A stretch of DNA of 64,000 bases, from positions 18,526,697 to 18,590,696 of the forward strand of contig NC_134509.1 in assembly GCF_027942865.1 (NCBI RefSeq). The letters are read 5' to 3'. The notes beneath the pieces are model-generated. The model had not been told where the DNA came from and ran no database searches. It was given only the letters and a program-made list of their open reading frames with translations. This document shows positions 29,301 to 41,825 of this stretch, piece by piece; the first letter of the stretch is position 1; each line of letters opens with the position of its first letter. The translations under genes were made by a program, and so were the position numbers. The stretch is from Odontesthes bonariensis (Eukaryota; Chordata; Actinopteri; Atheriniformes; Atherinopsidae).

Positions 29301-32300
29301 CTGTTCTTTTAATGAATTCACTTATTAGCATGTTTTCGTTTTCTCCAAATAGCCATCTGGTAAATCACATTTGAGGGAGGTGGGTATTCTTATCAAAAGC
29401 AGCTCTCTGGCAGCAGTGATTAAACAGTTTTTACTGTAGCAGGGGCGGATCTGAGCCCAACTTCCTGAGAGAAAGAGTGAGACGGTGACTTTTCTGGCAT
29501 GTTGTAGAACGGTCAGTTGTGTAAGCAGATAAGCTCAGACTGGGCACAGAAGATTTAAGCTGCAGCACAGTGGCTCAGTGAGGTGCTTCAGCGTCTCTGC
29601 TTTTACCCTAAAAGGTGTAGCACTTAGCGGAGGTTTCTTTCCAAAGATGTTCTGGTGATGGTGGAGCCGATCAAACTCTCCACTGATGAGCAACCGTGAA
29701 GGTTCAAGAACATCTTTGACATCATGTTCATGTAAAGCAAACATTTGAAATGTCACCTTATAGAAAATACACATCCAGCTCATCTCCATTAAATGATCAG
29801 ATTGAAGTTGAATCCGGTCTGAAAACTCACCTTTTAACTTTAACTTCGAGTTCAGTCCCATCAGTTCTTTTATGTTTTTTAGTCTATTTCAGTGTATTTT
29901 ATTACATTTAATTTTAAACTAACTTGTAAAGCACTTGGGTCAGTCTTGCTGCTTTTAAACGTGCTACAGAAATAAAACTGACATCAGTGTGTGAAGCGTG
30001 TTCAGGATCCTTAATGGCTGCCTTTTCTTGGATGCCACATCATCAAATCTCACTGAGGACTGTTCTAATGTCAAGGATCCCTGAGAGGATTCAGTGCTTT
30101 GTTCTGAGAGATTTAAGGATGCTTCTGTGTATCCGCAGTGCTCTCAAAACACCTGAGATCCTTTGCTGCAAAAAGAAGAAAGATCAGTGTCTTTATGGGT
30201 TTAAAGTTTGTTTTCACTGTATTGTCAGCATTAAGTTTAGCTTTTTAATGTGTTGCATCAAAGGAAAACACAGTATAACCTGCTGTCAGAAGGTAGCTGC
30301 TCACAACAGTTTAACAGCCATGGAAATGTTTTAACTGTTGCGTGTCGTGTAAAACTGACGGTGGGTCCACGACGTGTTTTTCAGGTAGAAAGCAGTAAAA
30401 ATCCCCCTGAGAGGCACCTTCTGACCTGATACAAGAGAAGCATGGAGGATTGTTCGGATCATTTTTGTCATGTCCGAGGGAATTTGGCACGTTTGTTTCC
30501 TAAAGGCAGAAACAGTCACATGATCAGAGTCACATGTTGTCGTCATCTTCCATGGACTCGTGTAAAGGTGCAGAAACACGAGGAATTCTTTCCAGTTTTG
30601 CCGTTTCCATCAACTCTTTAAAAAAATGTGGCTCAGAGGCACTGATGGAAACCTGACTGTTAAGCCTTTAAACGATGAACTGTTAGTTGTGTTGTTTTTA
30701 TTTGACAAGCAGGATGTTTAAAGGCCCACACAGCAGGACTGACAGTCAGCTTCCAGCCTTCTTTCAGTCAGATAAAATCCATCAGTCGTGTCTCTTTTTG
30801 CCTGCGAGTTGTTGCTGTCATCTTTAGTCTCGATGTGACGTGTTACGGTTGCTAAACCTGTGAAGAAAAGGTGAGCTGTGCCCACTAATGTGGCCCTAAG
30901 TGCAGCATCCTCAGTGCCAATTAAAGTGTGCACCATGCTTTTGTGTTCCCATCAATGTTGTTTGAGGCCAAATTAGATAAAACCCACGACGGAGGAGTCA
31001 TTTGATGCTGGACTGCATGTAGATTAAACCCTTTTCCATCCGGTCGGTGGGTTTTAATATCTGAAAAAACAAAGTTTCAGAGAGATTAAAATGCTCCTTG
31101 TCCAGAGGAGTAATTATTACATTTAGAACATATATTTAGCACATTATTATGGCCGTTACGCAGTGTGTCAGCCTGCACATCATTGTTTCCACGTGTTCTC
31201 ACCGCCTCACGTGTCAGAAACTGTTGATCAGGTCAGGTCGACCTTTTGGCTGCTTCTCGTGGTCACTCTGCAACAATCATCAGTGCATTTTCTTTTTTGT
31301 ACTTTGTGACGCACGCTGTGTCCTCAGCAACAGAAAAAAGGAAACCTGAGAAAAGCTCTGCTGAAATGACTTGGTTCCAGTTAGCAAACACAACAAAGTG
31401 ACATCACTATTTTAACTTTACATGCTCTCACGGCCTCTAAAGGTCACACGCACACGCACACGCACACGCACACGCACACGCACACGCTTTCTTTCTAGAA
31501 GAAATTAAACTAAAATTTAAGATACTGACATTCTTTAATTATCTCCTTTCTGTTATGACATGTTTGGGTGTTTTGACACATCTAAATTGTCTCATTTGAA
31601 AGATTTGGAGTCAAAATGAGTTGTTTTTTTTAAAATAATGCCGTAAATATCTTTACAGGAAACCAAATTTCGTAAACAAAGCTGAGAGAGAGGCTCTCCT
31701 CTAAGCTAATCAGGAGCAATCAGCTGTTTCCGAACTGATAAGTGGTTCAAGTGAACAACATAACCAAACACAAATAGTCATAATCCAGTAACTCCTCTCC
31801 TGGAACTAAATTACACCCACTTCTTCGTACACTGATCCACATTAAGACATTTAATGGAGCTTTGGCTGATTAACCACAGCCAGTCAATAAAAGCAGGCCT
31901 GCAGCTGTAAATGAGCCACTTTTCCTCATCGATAGCCAACTGGTTGATCACCTCTTCACCCTCCGACCACCACGTTTCCCTCCTGTTGTTCTGTGCAACT
32001 GAACCCACTCCCAGTGTGTCAGACTGACTCTCTCTGAGTTCTGATGGCTATAATTGGCTCTCTTAGCCTGGCTGGCTAATGCTTTATAAAAGCTCCCCTG
32101 GCCTGGATTATCCTCCAGCAGCACTTCCAGAATCACACCTCCATGTCGTCGCAGCGTGTTCCTGACGAGCTGAGAGTTTTAGTAAAGCAGAGTGGACACC
32201 CACAGGCTGCTGGGATCCTGGGTGAAAGCAGAGAGAAAAGAGGCTTCTGCTCAGGTGGAAGCACCGTCTGAGGACTGAATATCCCAGGTGAGTCTGTCTG

Positions 32301-33120
32301 GATGGACAGTATGGGTGCTGTTAATTTATTCCTGAGGTAGTTAAACGGATTATTGACTGAAGTCTGATTACAGTATTGTCTTCTAACACTCGTTATTGTG
32401 GTTTTTAAACTGCAATTATACATTGTTTTGATTTTCATGTGATTTTCTTGGAAGTTTCTGGGAAATGAGTTCAGGAATCTGGTACCAATTATCGGACAAA
32501 GGGTTGTTTTACTTTCACTTTATTTTATAGGGTTTATGGGGAAAAATGCTGGCAGAAAATAGAGCAGAAAAACAGTATTTAGTTGTGGGTTGGAACAGTT
32601 TATAAGTCCTAACATAAGTTTCCAAATATAAAGCAAATGATATGACTGGACAGTATTCCTTATTATGCTTTTAACATGTTTTTAATTTAACATCTATAAC
32701 TTGTTGGCATTTTCTTTTATTATTTGTCACTTTTAAGTGTATTTGTCCACATGTGGAGAATAACATCAATGTCCTCACTAAGAATAAAAGCTAAGAAGAT
32801 GCTCGACCAACGGGAGAAGGACATTAAAGGGTTAATCCAGTGTATCTAATTCTGTTTCTCTATCTTTTAACAACAAAAGAGAGGAAGTACATAATCTTTA
32901 ATAGTATTGCTAAAATGTTTTATGAACAAATGAATGTGTTTATCTGGCTGTATCAGACTAAAAAGCAGCACCAGTTACCAGTTGGTGCTGTACTGGATTA
33001 GTTCATCAAAATTAACGATTAGAATTAGTAAGAAAATCATGTCAGGTTTTATTCACTGGCATGAAAACTGCCGGATGTGATATTCCCACATTATTATGGT
33101 GTTCATTTTTTTTTTGTACT
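26376..33120. other. Long AT-rich intergenic region
   Basis: No coding exon, RNA gene or recognisable transposon was found in this 6.7-kb stretch. Minor features are a near-tandem duplication of GATATATTAAGACCTGAG near 27804-27841 and the hexamer microsatellite at 31444-31487. Confidence 0.45.
31444..31487. repeat. (CACACG)n microsatellite
   Basis: Seven tandem copies of the hexamer, nearly perfect. Confidence 0.95.
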
Positions 33121-33148
33121 TTACATTCAACAGACATTACATTTAGCA

Positions 33149-33180
33149 CCCCAACCACCGGGTCGACTCGGTGGTTGGGG
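33149..33180. repeat. 12-bp inverted repeat
   Basis: CCCCAACCACCG (33149-33160) and CGGTGGTTGGGG (33169-33180) are exact reverse complements around GGTCGACT. They are followed by ACCCCTGTGATAGAGG. The GC-rich hairpin in AT-rich DNA resembles the end of a hAT-type short element. Confidence 0.75.
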
Positions 33181-33889
33181 ACCCCTGTGATAGAGGACTT
33201 ATGACATTTTCTTGCTGACACAACATATTTGTGTAATTTTGGTTTAGAAAGCCTCAAAAGGCAAAAAGTACGGTCATGTAAACTCACTGACCTAAAAATG
33301 AACATGACTAGAATTAGAACCATGATATGAGTTGAGTTCAGTAATTGTGACGCCTCTACACTGGATCAGCTCTGATTCTATGAAGCAGCTGCATCGTCGT
33401 AACGTTCACACCATGACGAGAGACTCCATCTTGTCAGGCTGCGATCCATCTGTTTGTTGCAAAGTTTGGACCAAACAGCTTCCCATACTGTGAGCTGCAG
33501 GCATCACATCAACCTTGGCAGGTCCTCTGTGCTAACTGGTTCTGTGTGGTTCCCCTTAATCCATCTAACTGATTAAAGGTGGTTTGTGGCTTTGATAGCT
33601 CTTTTCCAAACAGTTTCTACAGATTTTGCTGTAAAACAAACCATCTGGGGCCAAAGGTTAGATAAACTCTGCTGTCTGATCCAACTTGCCTCTTTATGCT
33701 GTTGCTTTGTCTGAGTCAGGTTTATTCCAGATTGTTTATTTCAGTCATAATCATTTATTTATTCGCCCAATATGAACTAAAACGTTAGGGTATAATCTCT
33801 CTGGGCATCCATGTATTTTGTAATTCTATTTGATGAAAAAGTGCAAACAAACCTTTGTTAAATCAAAAATCAAACACTGGAAACCAACA

Positions 33890-34050
33890 GATGTGCTGAA
33901 ACTCCAATCCCCCGTCCTGAGCGTGCACAAGGCGACTGTGGGAAGAAAAAACTCCCTTTTAACAGGAAGAAACCTCCATCAGAACCAGAACCTGCATAAC
34001 TATAGCAGCACAACTATGGGATGTGAACCGTCCCCAACTATAAGCTAGTT
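33890..34050 (-). mobile_element. LINE 3' region fragment
   Basis: It shares CCTGAGCGTGCACAAGGCGA, then AAAAAACTCCC, AACAGGAAGAAACCTCCATC and AGAACCAGAACC with the larger copy at 41826-43470 and, in opposite orientation, with 56180-56790. About 190 bp present in the larger copy are deleted here before ACTATGGGATGTG. Confidence 0.8.
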
Positions 34051-34535
34051 TATTGTTAGCTTCTAAAGAAACCTGTGCATCATAGGACTGAACACGGTGG
34101 ACATCTCGTGCACGTTTCAGACTCAGCAGCAGTATCGGAGGCCCTGGGAATGACAGCACGTTGATTCAGAAGAACATTCATGAATAAAATCTGTTAAATA
34201 TTCTAACTTCTTCTCAGTATTGAGCGCAGGAATGTGTGATTAGACGACTGGAACATTAACTGAGGAGAAATGACATAATAACATCAGACCAGTTTAGTGA
34301 TATATAGACAACACAGACACAAATGTCTTCTGGGCAGATGAATAAATATGAGCAGTGAATGGAGACATTCAGTGCAGATTTAACCTGAACTCTTTGATTA
34401 TTTTGTGTTTGATTCTCCTCAGTTTTGTTCACTCTGATTCTGAAGTGATCAACAGAGAATCCTCAACTCAGGATAACATTTAGATTTCAGATCTTTCCCA
34501 AATCTTTTTCTCACAGATGAATTAACCCTTCCAAC

Positions 34536-34931
34536 ATGTCACATCTTTTGACAGCAGCTGTTAAAGGACCTGCTCTCTGTTTAAAGATGAAGCCCAGATA
34601 CCTCCTCTCCTCCGTGGACATACTTCCCACCATCAATGAGATGCTGGAAACAGAGAACGGAGACCTGGACTACTTCTCCCACACTATGGAGGAGTATGTG
34701 GACTCCATCAAAGAGCTCTCCCAGCCGGCCTGCTACCCGCTGCACGGGCCCCTCAGAGGCCACCGCCGATGGAGGGTGCGCACAAGGAGCTACGCAACCT
34801 GGCCTCCCATTGACCCATCCGATGTATTGCTCACCTTAACCGACCCATCAAGCTGTGACCCGTCGCTGCGTTGGAAACAGAACCTGCTGGACATGCTGGT
34901 GTCTCGGTCCCTGTTTGCGGGCCTGGTGTGA
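34536..34931 (+). CDS. Unrecognised 131-residue protein or single coding exon
   Basis: I do not recognise this family. The frame starts MSHLLTAAVKG, with a second Met at residue 18 (MKPRYLLSSVDILPTINEML). It is acidic in the middle (ENGDLDYFSHTMEEYVDSIK). A Pro/Gly hinge (CYPLHGPLRGH), a basic RRWRVRTR patch and a Trp/Asp/Pro-rich segment (WPPIDPSDVLLTL) follow. The end is an amphipathic NLLDMLVSRSLFAGLV. There is no signal peptide or membrane span. A good acceptor (TTTTTCTCACAG, ending 34516) lies 19 bp before the ATG. The frame ends at GTG TGA, where GTGTGAG or GTGAGC could instead be a splice donor. So it is either a short intronless reading frame after a non-coding exon, or one exon of a larger gene. 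The composition is gene-like against AT-rich surroundings, and no transposon similarity is seen. Confidence 0.45.
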   Translation: MSHLLTAAVKGPALCLKMKPRYLLSSVDILPTINEMLETENGDLDYFSHTMEEYVDSIKELSQPACYPLHGPLRGHRRWRVRTRSYATWPPIDPSDVLLTLTDPSSCDPSLRWKQNLLDMLVSRSLFAGLV

Positions 34932-36234
34932 GCCTCAGGGGTCTGACTTTCTCCTCTTTTCTGTGAGAAGTAACTGAGGACAGATACTCCCCAAAAGTGA
35001 TAGGGATTCGCTTTGAAGTGCTTAATGAATGCAACACATGAAACGAAAGATGAAAAGAGAACAATATCAAGGGCAGAGCAAACAAATGGGCAGAGCACAC
35101 AAATGGGCAGAGCAAACAAATGAGCAGAGCCCGCCTGAAGCGCTAGCGCACTACGTAGGACCCTTCAGCCAGCAGGGGGCGTCCAACCAGACTGAAACCT
35201 GATTTAAATGTTTAAAGATGCACTCCACAATCTCTGTCTTCAGACTTCTTCCCACACTAAGAAGGGTTTAAGAAACTAAAATAGAAAAACTAAGTAGTTA
35301 CATCAGCAAAAACCCACACGCTTCTCCTTCAGACTCTGAAAATATGAATGAAATGAAACAGCCCAAAAAGACATGAAACACAGAGGCAGCAGAGGGCCCT
35401 TCAGCCTAAACAATTTTTGAACTTTCTTCTGCATTTGATTATTCAAAGATCCCCTCTGCCTCCTCTACGGGTCCCAAATCCCAAATATGGGAAGGTTTGA
35501 AGAGCCTGAATAAAAACACTGTAATGAGCCAAAATACTTCAGATATTGTGCATATCTGTCCCATCTGTCAGGGTGTAAACAGACTACAAATGGTTCAGTT
35601 GGTATTCTAATGTTTTTCTTTTTCTGTTGGTGATCTGAATAAGTAATACTATTTTCTCTAAATGGATTACGATGAAAGAAAAGAGGTTTTTGAGCATATT
35701 TTATTGATTTCCTCCTCAGCAGAACTAATCTCGCTCACTGACTTTCTGTCTCGGCGTTGCCTGAAAGTGATTCCTCGTCTTCACCACTTTTCTGAGTTTG
35801 TCTGCTCAGCTCACAGTCATCTCTCTCTCTGCTGCCTTTTGCAACAAACTGATGCCTTGCAGTTAAATTTAAGACCATACCATGATAACCTGTGCAGAGA
35901 AATGTCTGTTTTTGGACACAAGATGAACAGTTCTTCCACGTTCCAACAGAGTTTACAATGAGATTAGCATCAATAAGACAAGAGTCACTATTAGATATAT
36001 GACTTTATGATATAATTTTTAATTTAAATAAAAGATGAATAACATGTAATGTAACTTGACCATATTGTTCTGCACCACTTGTGTCTACTTTAAATCACAG
36101 TGTTGAAAATATTGTGACTTTGAATCCTCATTACTTTCAATGTGAAAGTTTTACATATCAGGACATAATTAAAGATAATCTGGTCCTCGGCAGGTGTTAA
36201 AACTCAATAACTTCAACCACAGATGACATATCAC
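34932..36234. other. Intergenic, CTCF-like motif only
   Basis: A short tandem of GGGCAGAGCAAACAAAT-like units lies at about 35073-35125, and a CTCF-like motif lies at 35169-35182. No exon following the 34.5-kb frame could be identified. Confidence 0.45.
35169..35182 (+). promoter_or_regulatory. CTCF-like motif
   Basis: CCAGCAGGGGGCGT fits the CTCF core on the plus strand, about 240 bp downstream of the orphan reading frame. Confidence 0.6.
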
Positions 36235-36239
36235 ATTGA

Positions 36240-36760
36240 GTCATTATTTATTGATCAAAAACTAAGTGAACCCCTGATCCAGCAGCTTGTAGCAGCAGCT
36301 TCAGCAGCAGTGAGCTGAAGTAATGGTTTCCTGTGGGACGTTATCAGTCTCTCTCATGGTGGAGGAGGAATCTTGGCCCACTCTTCTTTCCAGCTTTGCT
36401 TCAGCTCATTGAGGTTTGCAGCATTGGTTTCTGCACAGCTCTCTGAAGGTCCCACCACAGCATCTCAGTCAGGCTGAGGTCTGGACTTTGACTGGACCAT
36501 TGCAACACCTTGATTCTTTTCGTCTTCACACATTCTGTTGTAGATCTGCTGCTGTGTTTGGGATCTTTGTCCTGTTGATGAGCCAGTTTCAGCCCAGCTT
36601 TAGCTTTGGATGTCTTTCCTCCTTGGTAGTGTTGTAAACACACACCTGAATGCTTCAGAGCAGCAAACTGACTAAACTTCTGCTTTAACAGAGGTCGTGA
36701 CGATGATCTCAAGCACAGCAGAACGTTAATGCACATCATTGGACAGGTCACAGCTTTAAA
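36240..36760 (-). mobile_element. Tc1 transposon 3' part (5' truncated)
   Basis: The minus-strand frame encodes the C-terminal half of a Tc1 transposase: GLKLAHQQDKDPKHSSRSTT, KRIKVLQWSSQSPDLSLTEM and LWWDLQRAVQKPM. The QQDKDPKH Asp and the LTEMLWWD Glu of the DDE triad are both present. The N-terminal half is missing and the frame is interrupted near 36401. The outer end near 36240 (TTATTGATCAAAAACTAAG) resembles the outer end of the plus-strand copy at 38586. Confidence 0.88.
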
Positions 36761-38585
36761 CTGTGAAATTACTTCAATGAAACTTAATTCATTTGTTTAA
36801 ATTGTTTCAATTCTGACGTGTTTGTTAAGACCTTGCAGTGAATATCCAGTTTGGTTTACCTGTATTAAGGTTTAAATGATAATTTGAGTTTTAAAGCCAT
36901 TTTTTTCAGGTTGAGAAAAAAAATATGAAAAAGAATTAAATGACTTGAGTTTCAACAATGACTTGAAAATATGTAAACAATCTACTCAGACTTTATTCTG
37001 CCATCTGTCATGATCCTGCGCCTGATGTTCAACCATTTACTTTTAGTTTCCTTTTCCCTGAAGTCCTGTGACTATGAGAAAGCATCTCCGGTCGGGTCTT
37101 GGCAGGAATAGGTTCCGTTGCTTCCAAGAAGCATGTGGTAAGAGAGAGAGAGAGAGTCCCTGGAGACATTTCCACAGAACAGACTCTTAATCTGGCTGAC
37201 CCCAAACTGTTCGCACACATCGTGCAACAATGCATACATCCGTCAAGCACACAGAGAATGAACATAAACCTGAAGTATCCCTCAGGATGAGCACCGCTGT
37301 GTACAACGATGACGCCGCTTCATAATTTTCCAAAGAATAACTGGACTGGTGCATCGTGGAATGCAGATGAGAAAAGCCAGATGAGCCATGACTTTGAACA
37401 TTGCACAACACTGACTGCAACAGTAAAGTGCTGTTTAAGCAGAGTTTGAACTGACAACACAGGATTTCTGCTGAATTCAATACTCCGTGAGGGGGAGGAG
37501 CAGATATAATCTGCTCTCCAAAACTCATTAAATCACAAACACAGAAAGTTACCATGAGCAGTAAGATACGCTGCAGTGTGCCTGAGGAGTGATGTAAAAC
37601 AGATTCGCTCTAATCAGCTCAGAGTTCGGTTGTGATGCTCCAAAGACCTGCGTGATGTGCGGCTTTACACATCAAACACAGCCAAGGAAGGCGGCAAGTA
37701 ATACGAGGTGAAAATAAGAGAGACACCATCACACAAACCATAAATCATCATCCCGAGCTGCTGCAACTAAACATACAGACAATCCAGAGCTGCCAGTGGA
37801 AACTTGTATCAAGTGAGAGGGGAGAAACAGTAAAACGTCACACTACATGATCTTCTTATTTCACAACACGTTTCAGGTTCATCTCAGCATGACGCCATGT
37901 TGCCTCATGGCTACAAACAACTGCACTGCCTTTTACTGTAAAGCTGCTCGGATTGTGAGGCCTGATGTTTTTCTGGCCTAAGCTGTGAAGCGGTCACTGA
38001 ACAGTTGTTCATTTATTTCATAACACGCAGAAATACTTTGAAAGCGTTGCATTTCAAGCTTAAGTTTCCTTTCACATCCTCACATTATTTGTGTATCTTG
38101 CAGAAGAGGTCGGACTCGTCCCTCTGACAGTAAAATCCCTTCGAACATGATGTTGTGAGACGATCTGTTCAGTGTCCAGCACAGCGTGTTCTTCCCACTG
38201 GCCTCCTGCTGTAGTAGCATGGATCCAAGAAAGCTCAGGTTGTGATAAAAAGAGACTTTAAACTGATAAATCTGTATTTTAATCCAATGCAACTATTACA
38301 TGGGTCTGTAATATATACATGTACATCATATATCTTTCAAACATTGGGCTTTTCACGTAGTTGGCATAATGGTGAAATAATGCTGCAGACCCAGTTTCAT
38401 CAGCCCAAATGGGCCAGAACTGGCCAAACATTTTTCTTTTTTTCTGAAGATTGTGTAACTAAACCTTACAAGATGACTTCAGTGTCTAAACATTACCAAA
38501 AAGTGCAAGTGAAAGTTGAAAGTGAATAAAATCAGCTTGAAATGAGCTAAAAAAACCAACATCAGATAAACAACACATGACATAT
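36761..38585. other. Intergenic, nothing recognised
   Basis: Contains a short (GA)n near 37140. No gene or RNA recognised. Confidence 0.45.
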
Positions 38586-39310
38586 CAAACTGTGTCATTA
38601 TTTACTGAACAAAATCTGAGACAAAACACAGAAGCAGCGTGTGAAAAACTAAGTGAACACAGGAACTAAGAGGGTCAGCAGCAGCAAGGAGCTGCTGATC
38701 AATGCACTGATTAACTGATCATCAGTCAGTGTGAGCACCTCTATAAAAGCAGAAGTTCTGTCAGTTTGCTGCTCTGCAGCATTCAAGTGTGTGTTAACAC
38801 GATGCAAAGGAGGAAAGACATCAGCAATGATCTCAGAGAAGCAGTTGTTGTTGCCCATCAATCTGGGAAGGGTAGTGAGGCCATTTCCAAACTATCTGGA
38901 GTCCATCATTCTACAGAGAGAAAGATTATTCACAAGTGGAAAACATTCAGGACAGCTGTCAATCTTCCCAGGAGTGGACGTCCCAGCAAGGTCACCCCAA
39001 GGTCACCCCAAGGTCAGAAACCCAAGAGCTACATCTCAGACTCTGCAGGCCTCAGTTAGCATGTTAAAGGTTAAAGTTCATGACAGCACAGTTAGAAAAA
39101 GACTGAACAAGTATGGCTTGTTTGGAAGGGCAGCAGGAGAAAGCCTCTTCTCTCTAAAAAGAACATGGCAGCACAGCTTAGGTTTGCAAAGCTGCATCTG
39201 AACAAACCACAAGACTTCTGGAACAATGTCCTTTGGACAGACCAGACCAAAGTGGAGATGTTTGCTCATAAAGCACAGCAGCAGTGAAGACATCATGAGG
39301 AACTTATACA
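38586..39310 (+). mobile_element. Tc1 transposon 5' part (3' truncated)
   Basis: From 38802 the plus strand encodes a Tc1 N-terminus: MQRRKDISNDLREAVVVAHQ, GSEAISKLSGVHHSTERKII, and KWKTFRTAVNLPRSGRPSK. These are the paired-like helix-turn-helix DNA-binding region. After a duplicated AAGGTCACCCC and a frameshift come VKVHDSTVRKRLNKYGLFGR and DFWNNVLWTDQTKVEMF, which contains the first catalytic Asp. The sequence is lost before the second. The 5' non-coding part shares ACTAAGTGAAC with the other Tc1 fragment. Confidence 0.88.
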
Positions 39311-41825
39311 AGTGTTTAGAGAAGTCAAGACGAGGCTGGACGGTGTTTACTCAGTGTTTATGTTCACAAAGTTTACTTGAATCAAACCAAACTTATCATC
39401 CTGATGCTGCAGTTTTATCCAGCAAAGTCTCACAGCAAACAGTGAATTTTTCACGAAAAGCATGTCCGCAGACATGAAAAGAATTACAGAGTCAACTCAT
39501 CATCACTGCAGTTGTGCTGAGAGGAACAAAAAATACAGAATCAATGTCCGTAAGCAGGAAAGATTCTCTTGTTTGGTGAGTCTTCTACATTCTGCCTGCA
39601 GACCCGGCTGTTTTCATCAGAGTTGTATGAATAAATTAAATGTACCTGATGTCATTTGAAAACCACTGCTGATGCAAAATGTGATGACAGAGCCTAAAAT
39701 ATGCTGCACATTTCTGAAGTGGTGTGTGTGTGTGTCCATGTTTTTTATCCTCAGAGCATCTTCATAAGAAGAGAAGCCTGCACTGAAAGTGCGGATATTT
39801 GCCTTCACTTTTCTGTTTGTTTTTATTGTAATTATTTATTATTATGGGTCAGTTTTTCATGCCTCAGTCATGTTAGTTTCTTGTTCCGCTGTTCCACTCA
39901 TAGTTTTCCTCAGTCCCCTCCTGCCGGGTCATCAGCTCCGCTGCCACACCTGTTACCTGTTGTCCTTAGCTGGAACTACTTCCTCACCAGCTGCCCCACA
40001 GTGTCTATCCTCCCTGGTGTGTCACAGTTCTTGTCAATACCTGACTGTTGTGACCTCATGGTCTTCTCAGTCATTCTAGTTCATGGCTGTTATTGTTTTC
40101 CAGTTTGTTTGTGCTTGAGTTTGGTTTTCTGGATTTAGTTCATGGTGTTCTGGCTCTTATTCTCTGCATTTTGGTGCTCTCTTCACTCACCATAACACTG
40201 ATGCTGAATGCAGCACAGGGTTAGCCTTATTGCCTCAGAGTTTACTTGGTAAATAAACAAAATCCATGTTAGGTAATCTGTTAGAAATTGCAGAACTTTC
40301 TTTGTGTAAATAACACTGAAAACACTATAAATCACAGAGAAGCTTCATGTCAAAGCTTTAATTTCATGTTACTCATTAAAATGATGAAATGCCTCATCAG
40401 AATGAATATAATTAATGACACGGCATCTGTTCAATACGTGTGTTCACATTTACAAGCTCACAGAGCTCTTTGCAGTCAGTTCGTCCCACAGGTCAATATG
40501 CTTCTAATAGTCACATAGAGCTGTTGATGAATATAAAACCTGGTAGAAATTCACTGTTTACTGCTACAAACTGAAAAGCTGCAACAGTAGAAAAGAGGGA
40601 GCCCAATAATTAGAGCAGCACCCCAGCAGGAGCAGCTAATGAGGACGTAAAGTCACGATGTAGAAGAACAGCTTTGTCATTCGTGCTTTTTCCTTTTTTT
40701 TTTTAATTTGGCTGCAATCACACACTCTGTCGGACTGCAGGATGCAGCTGTGAAGACTGAATGAGCTTCCTGACGTCTGAATCACTTCGGCTTCGGCTCT
40801 TATGGTACAACAGAGGCTTTGCCGGGTCACAGACTCTCCGCTCTGTGGTCAGAGTGAAAGCTACGAAACGCTTCTCAGTCTTAGACGATGAAAAATGTTA
40901 TGAAACGGGTATTTGCTGTCCTCACATGACTCATGACACAGCTTGTCAGCACATCTTCTTTGTGTTTGCGGTTGAAAACCTGAAATATCAGTTGTGGAAT
41001 AATCCCGTCGGCTCGAAAACAAAAGCTGCTCTATATGTTTGTCCTGTGTGGCGCAGTTTAGGACGCATCTATCAAAGCTGCTCACATCACTTCAGAAAAT
41101 CCCTTTTAGCCATTTAATTTGCCGCAAACAAAAACAACATGACAGACATCTTAAATTAGTTAAGTTACTGACTTTGCCTGAGAGGAAGTTCCTTGTGGGT
41201 GTGGGGGTCTTTTCAAGCAATTAGCACATGAGCAGTAACAAAACAACAGCTTTAATGTGGTTGATGTGGCTTTTGCTCATGCATGTAAAAATGCTGGTGT
41301 GGGTGGATGAATAGGCCACTAACAGAATCCTCTCATTCTCGAGTTGGTTTGTGGTATAAAACATGAAAAAATCAGCCAGAATCATCCCGATAAGGTCACT
41401 AATGAGTTATTTTTACGCAGCTCTAATATCATCTTAGCTGGGTGCTTTGGATCGCTGTCATGTTGGGAGGCAAATGTTTGATCCACACTGAGGATATGTC
41501 TCAGCTTTCCTTTAACCCAGCATCACTTTTACATTCATGTGCAATTTGTGCTGTCCAGAAAACCAGAGCAGAGCCAATAGAATGAAGCATACGTGACCAC
41601 ATGCAAAAATAAGGGGAAGGAGCGCATGCCAGGCCACGAGCATATCCACGATCACCTCAGCAGGACTTCATCGGGGTTGGAGGTTAAGGTCCGGGCTCCT
41701 TTAAACATGCCATATTACAGCTGAAGTCATTGTGTTCCTGCTGAAAAACCAGTTTGGATTCTGAATTCATTTATTGTTGGAGAAAATGCTTTGAGTGGTC
41801 CAGAAATAGATGCTAAAGAAGACAA
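39311..41825. other. Intergenic, nothing recognised
   Basis: Only a short (TG)n near 39722 stands out. No exon or RNA gene recognised. Confidence 0.45.

Noticed and set aside
30000-30334. 115-codon plus-strand frame with many Cys
   Set aside because: No regular Cys spacing, signal peptide, splice sites or promoter; consistent with a chance frame.
31440-31490. Possible CRISPR-like array of short repeats
   Set aside because: It is a simple (CACACG)n microsatellite without spacers, in a vertebrate genome.
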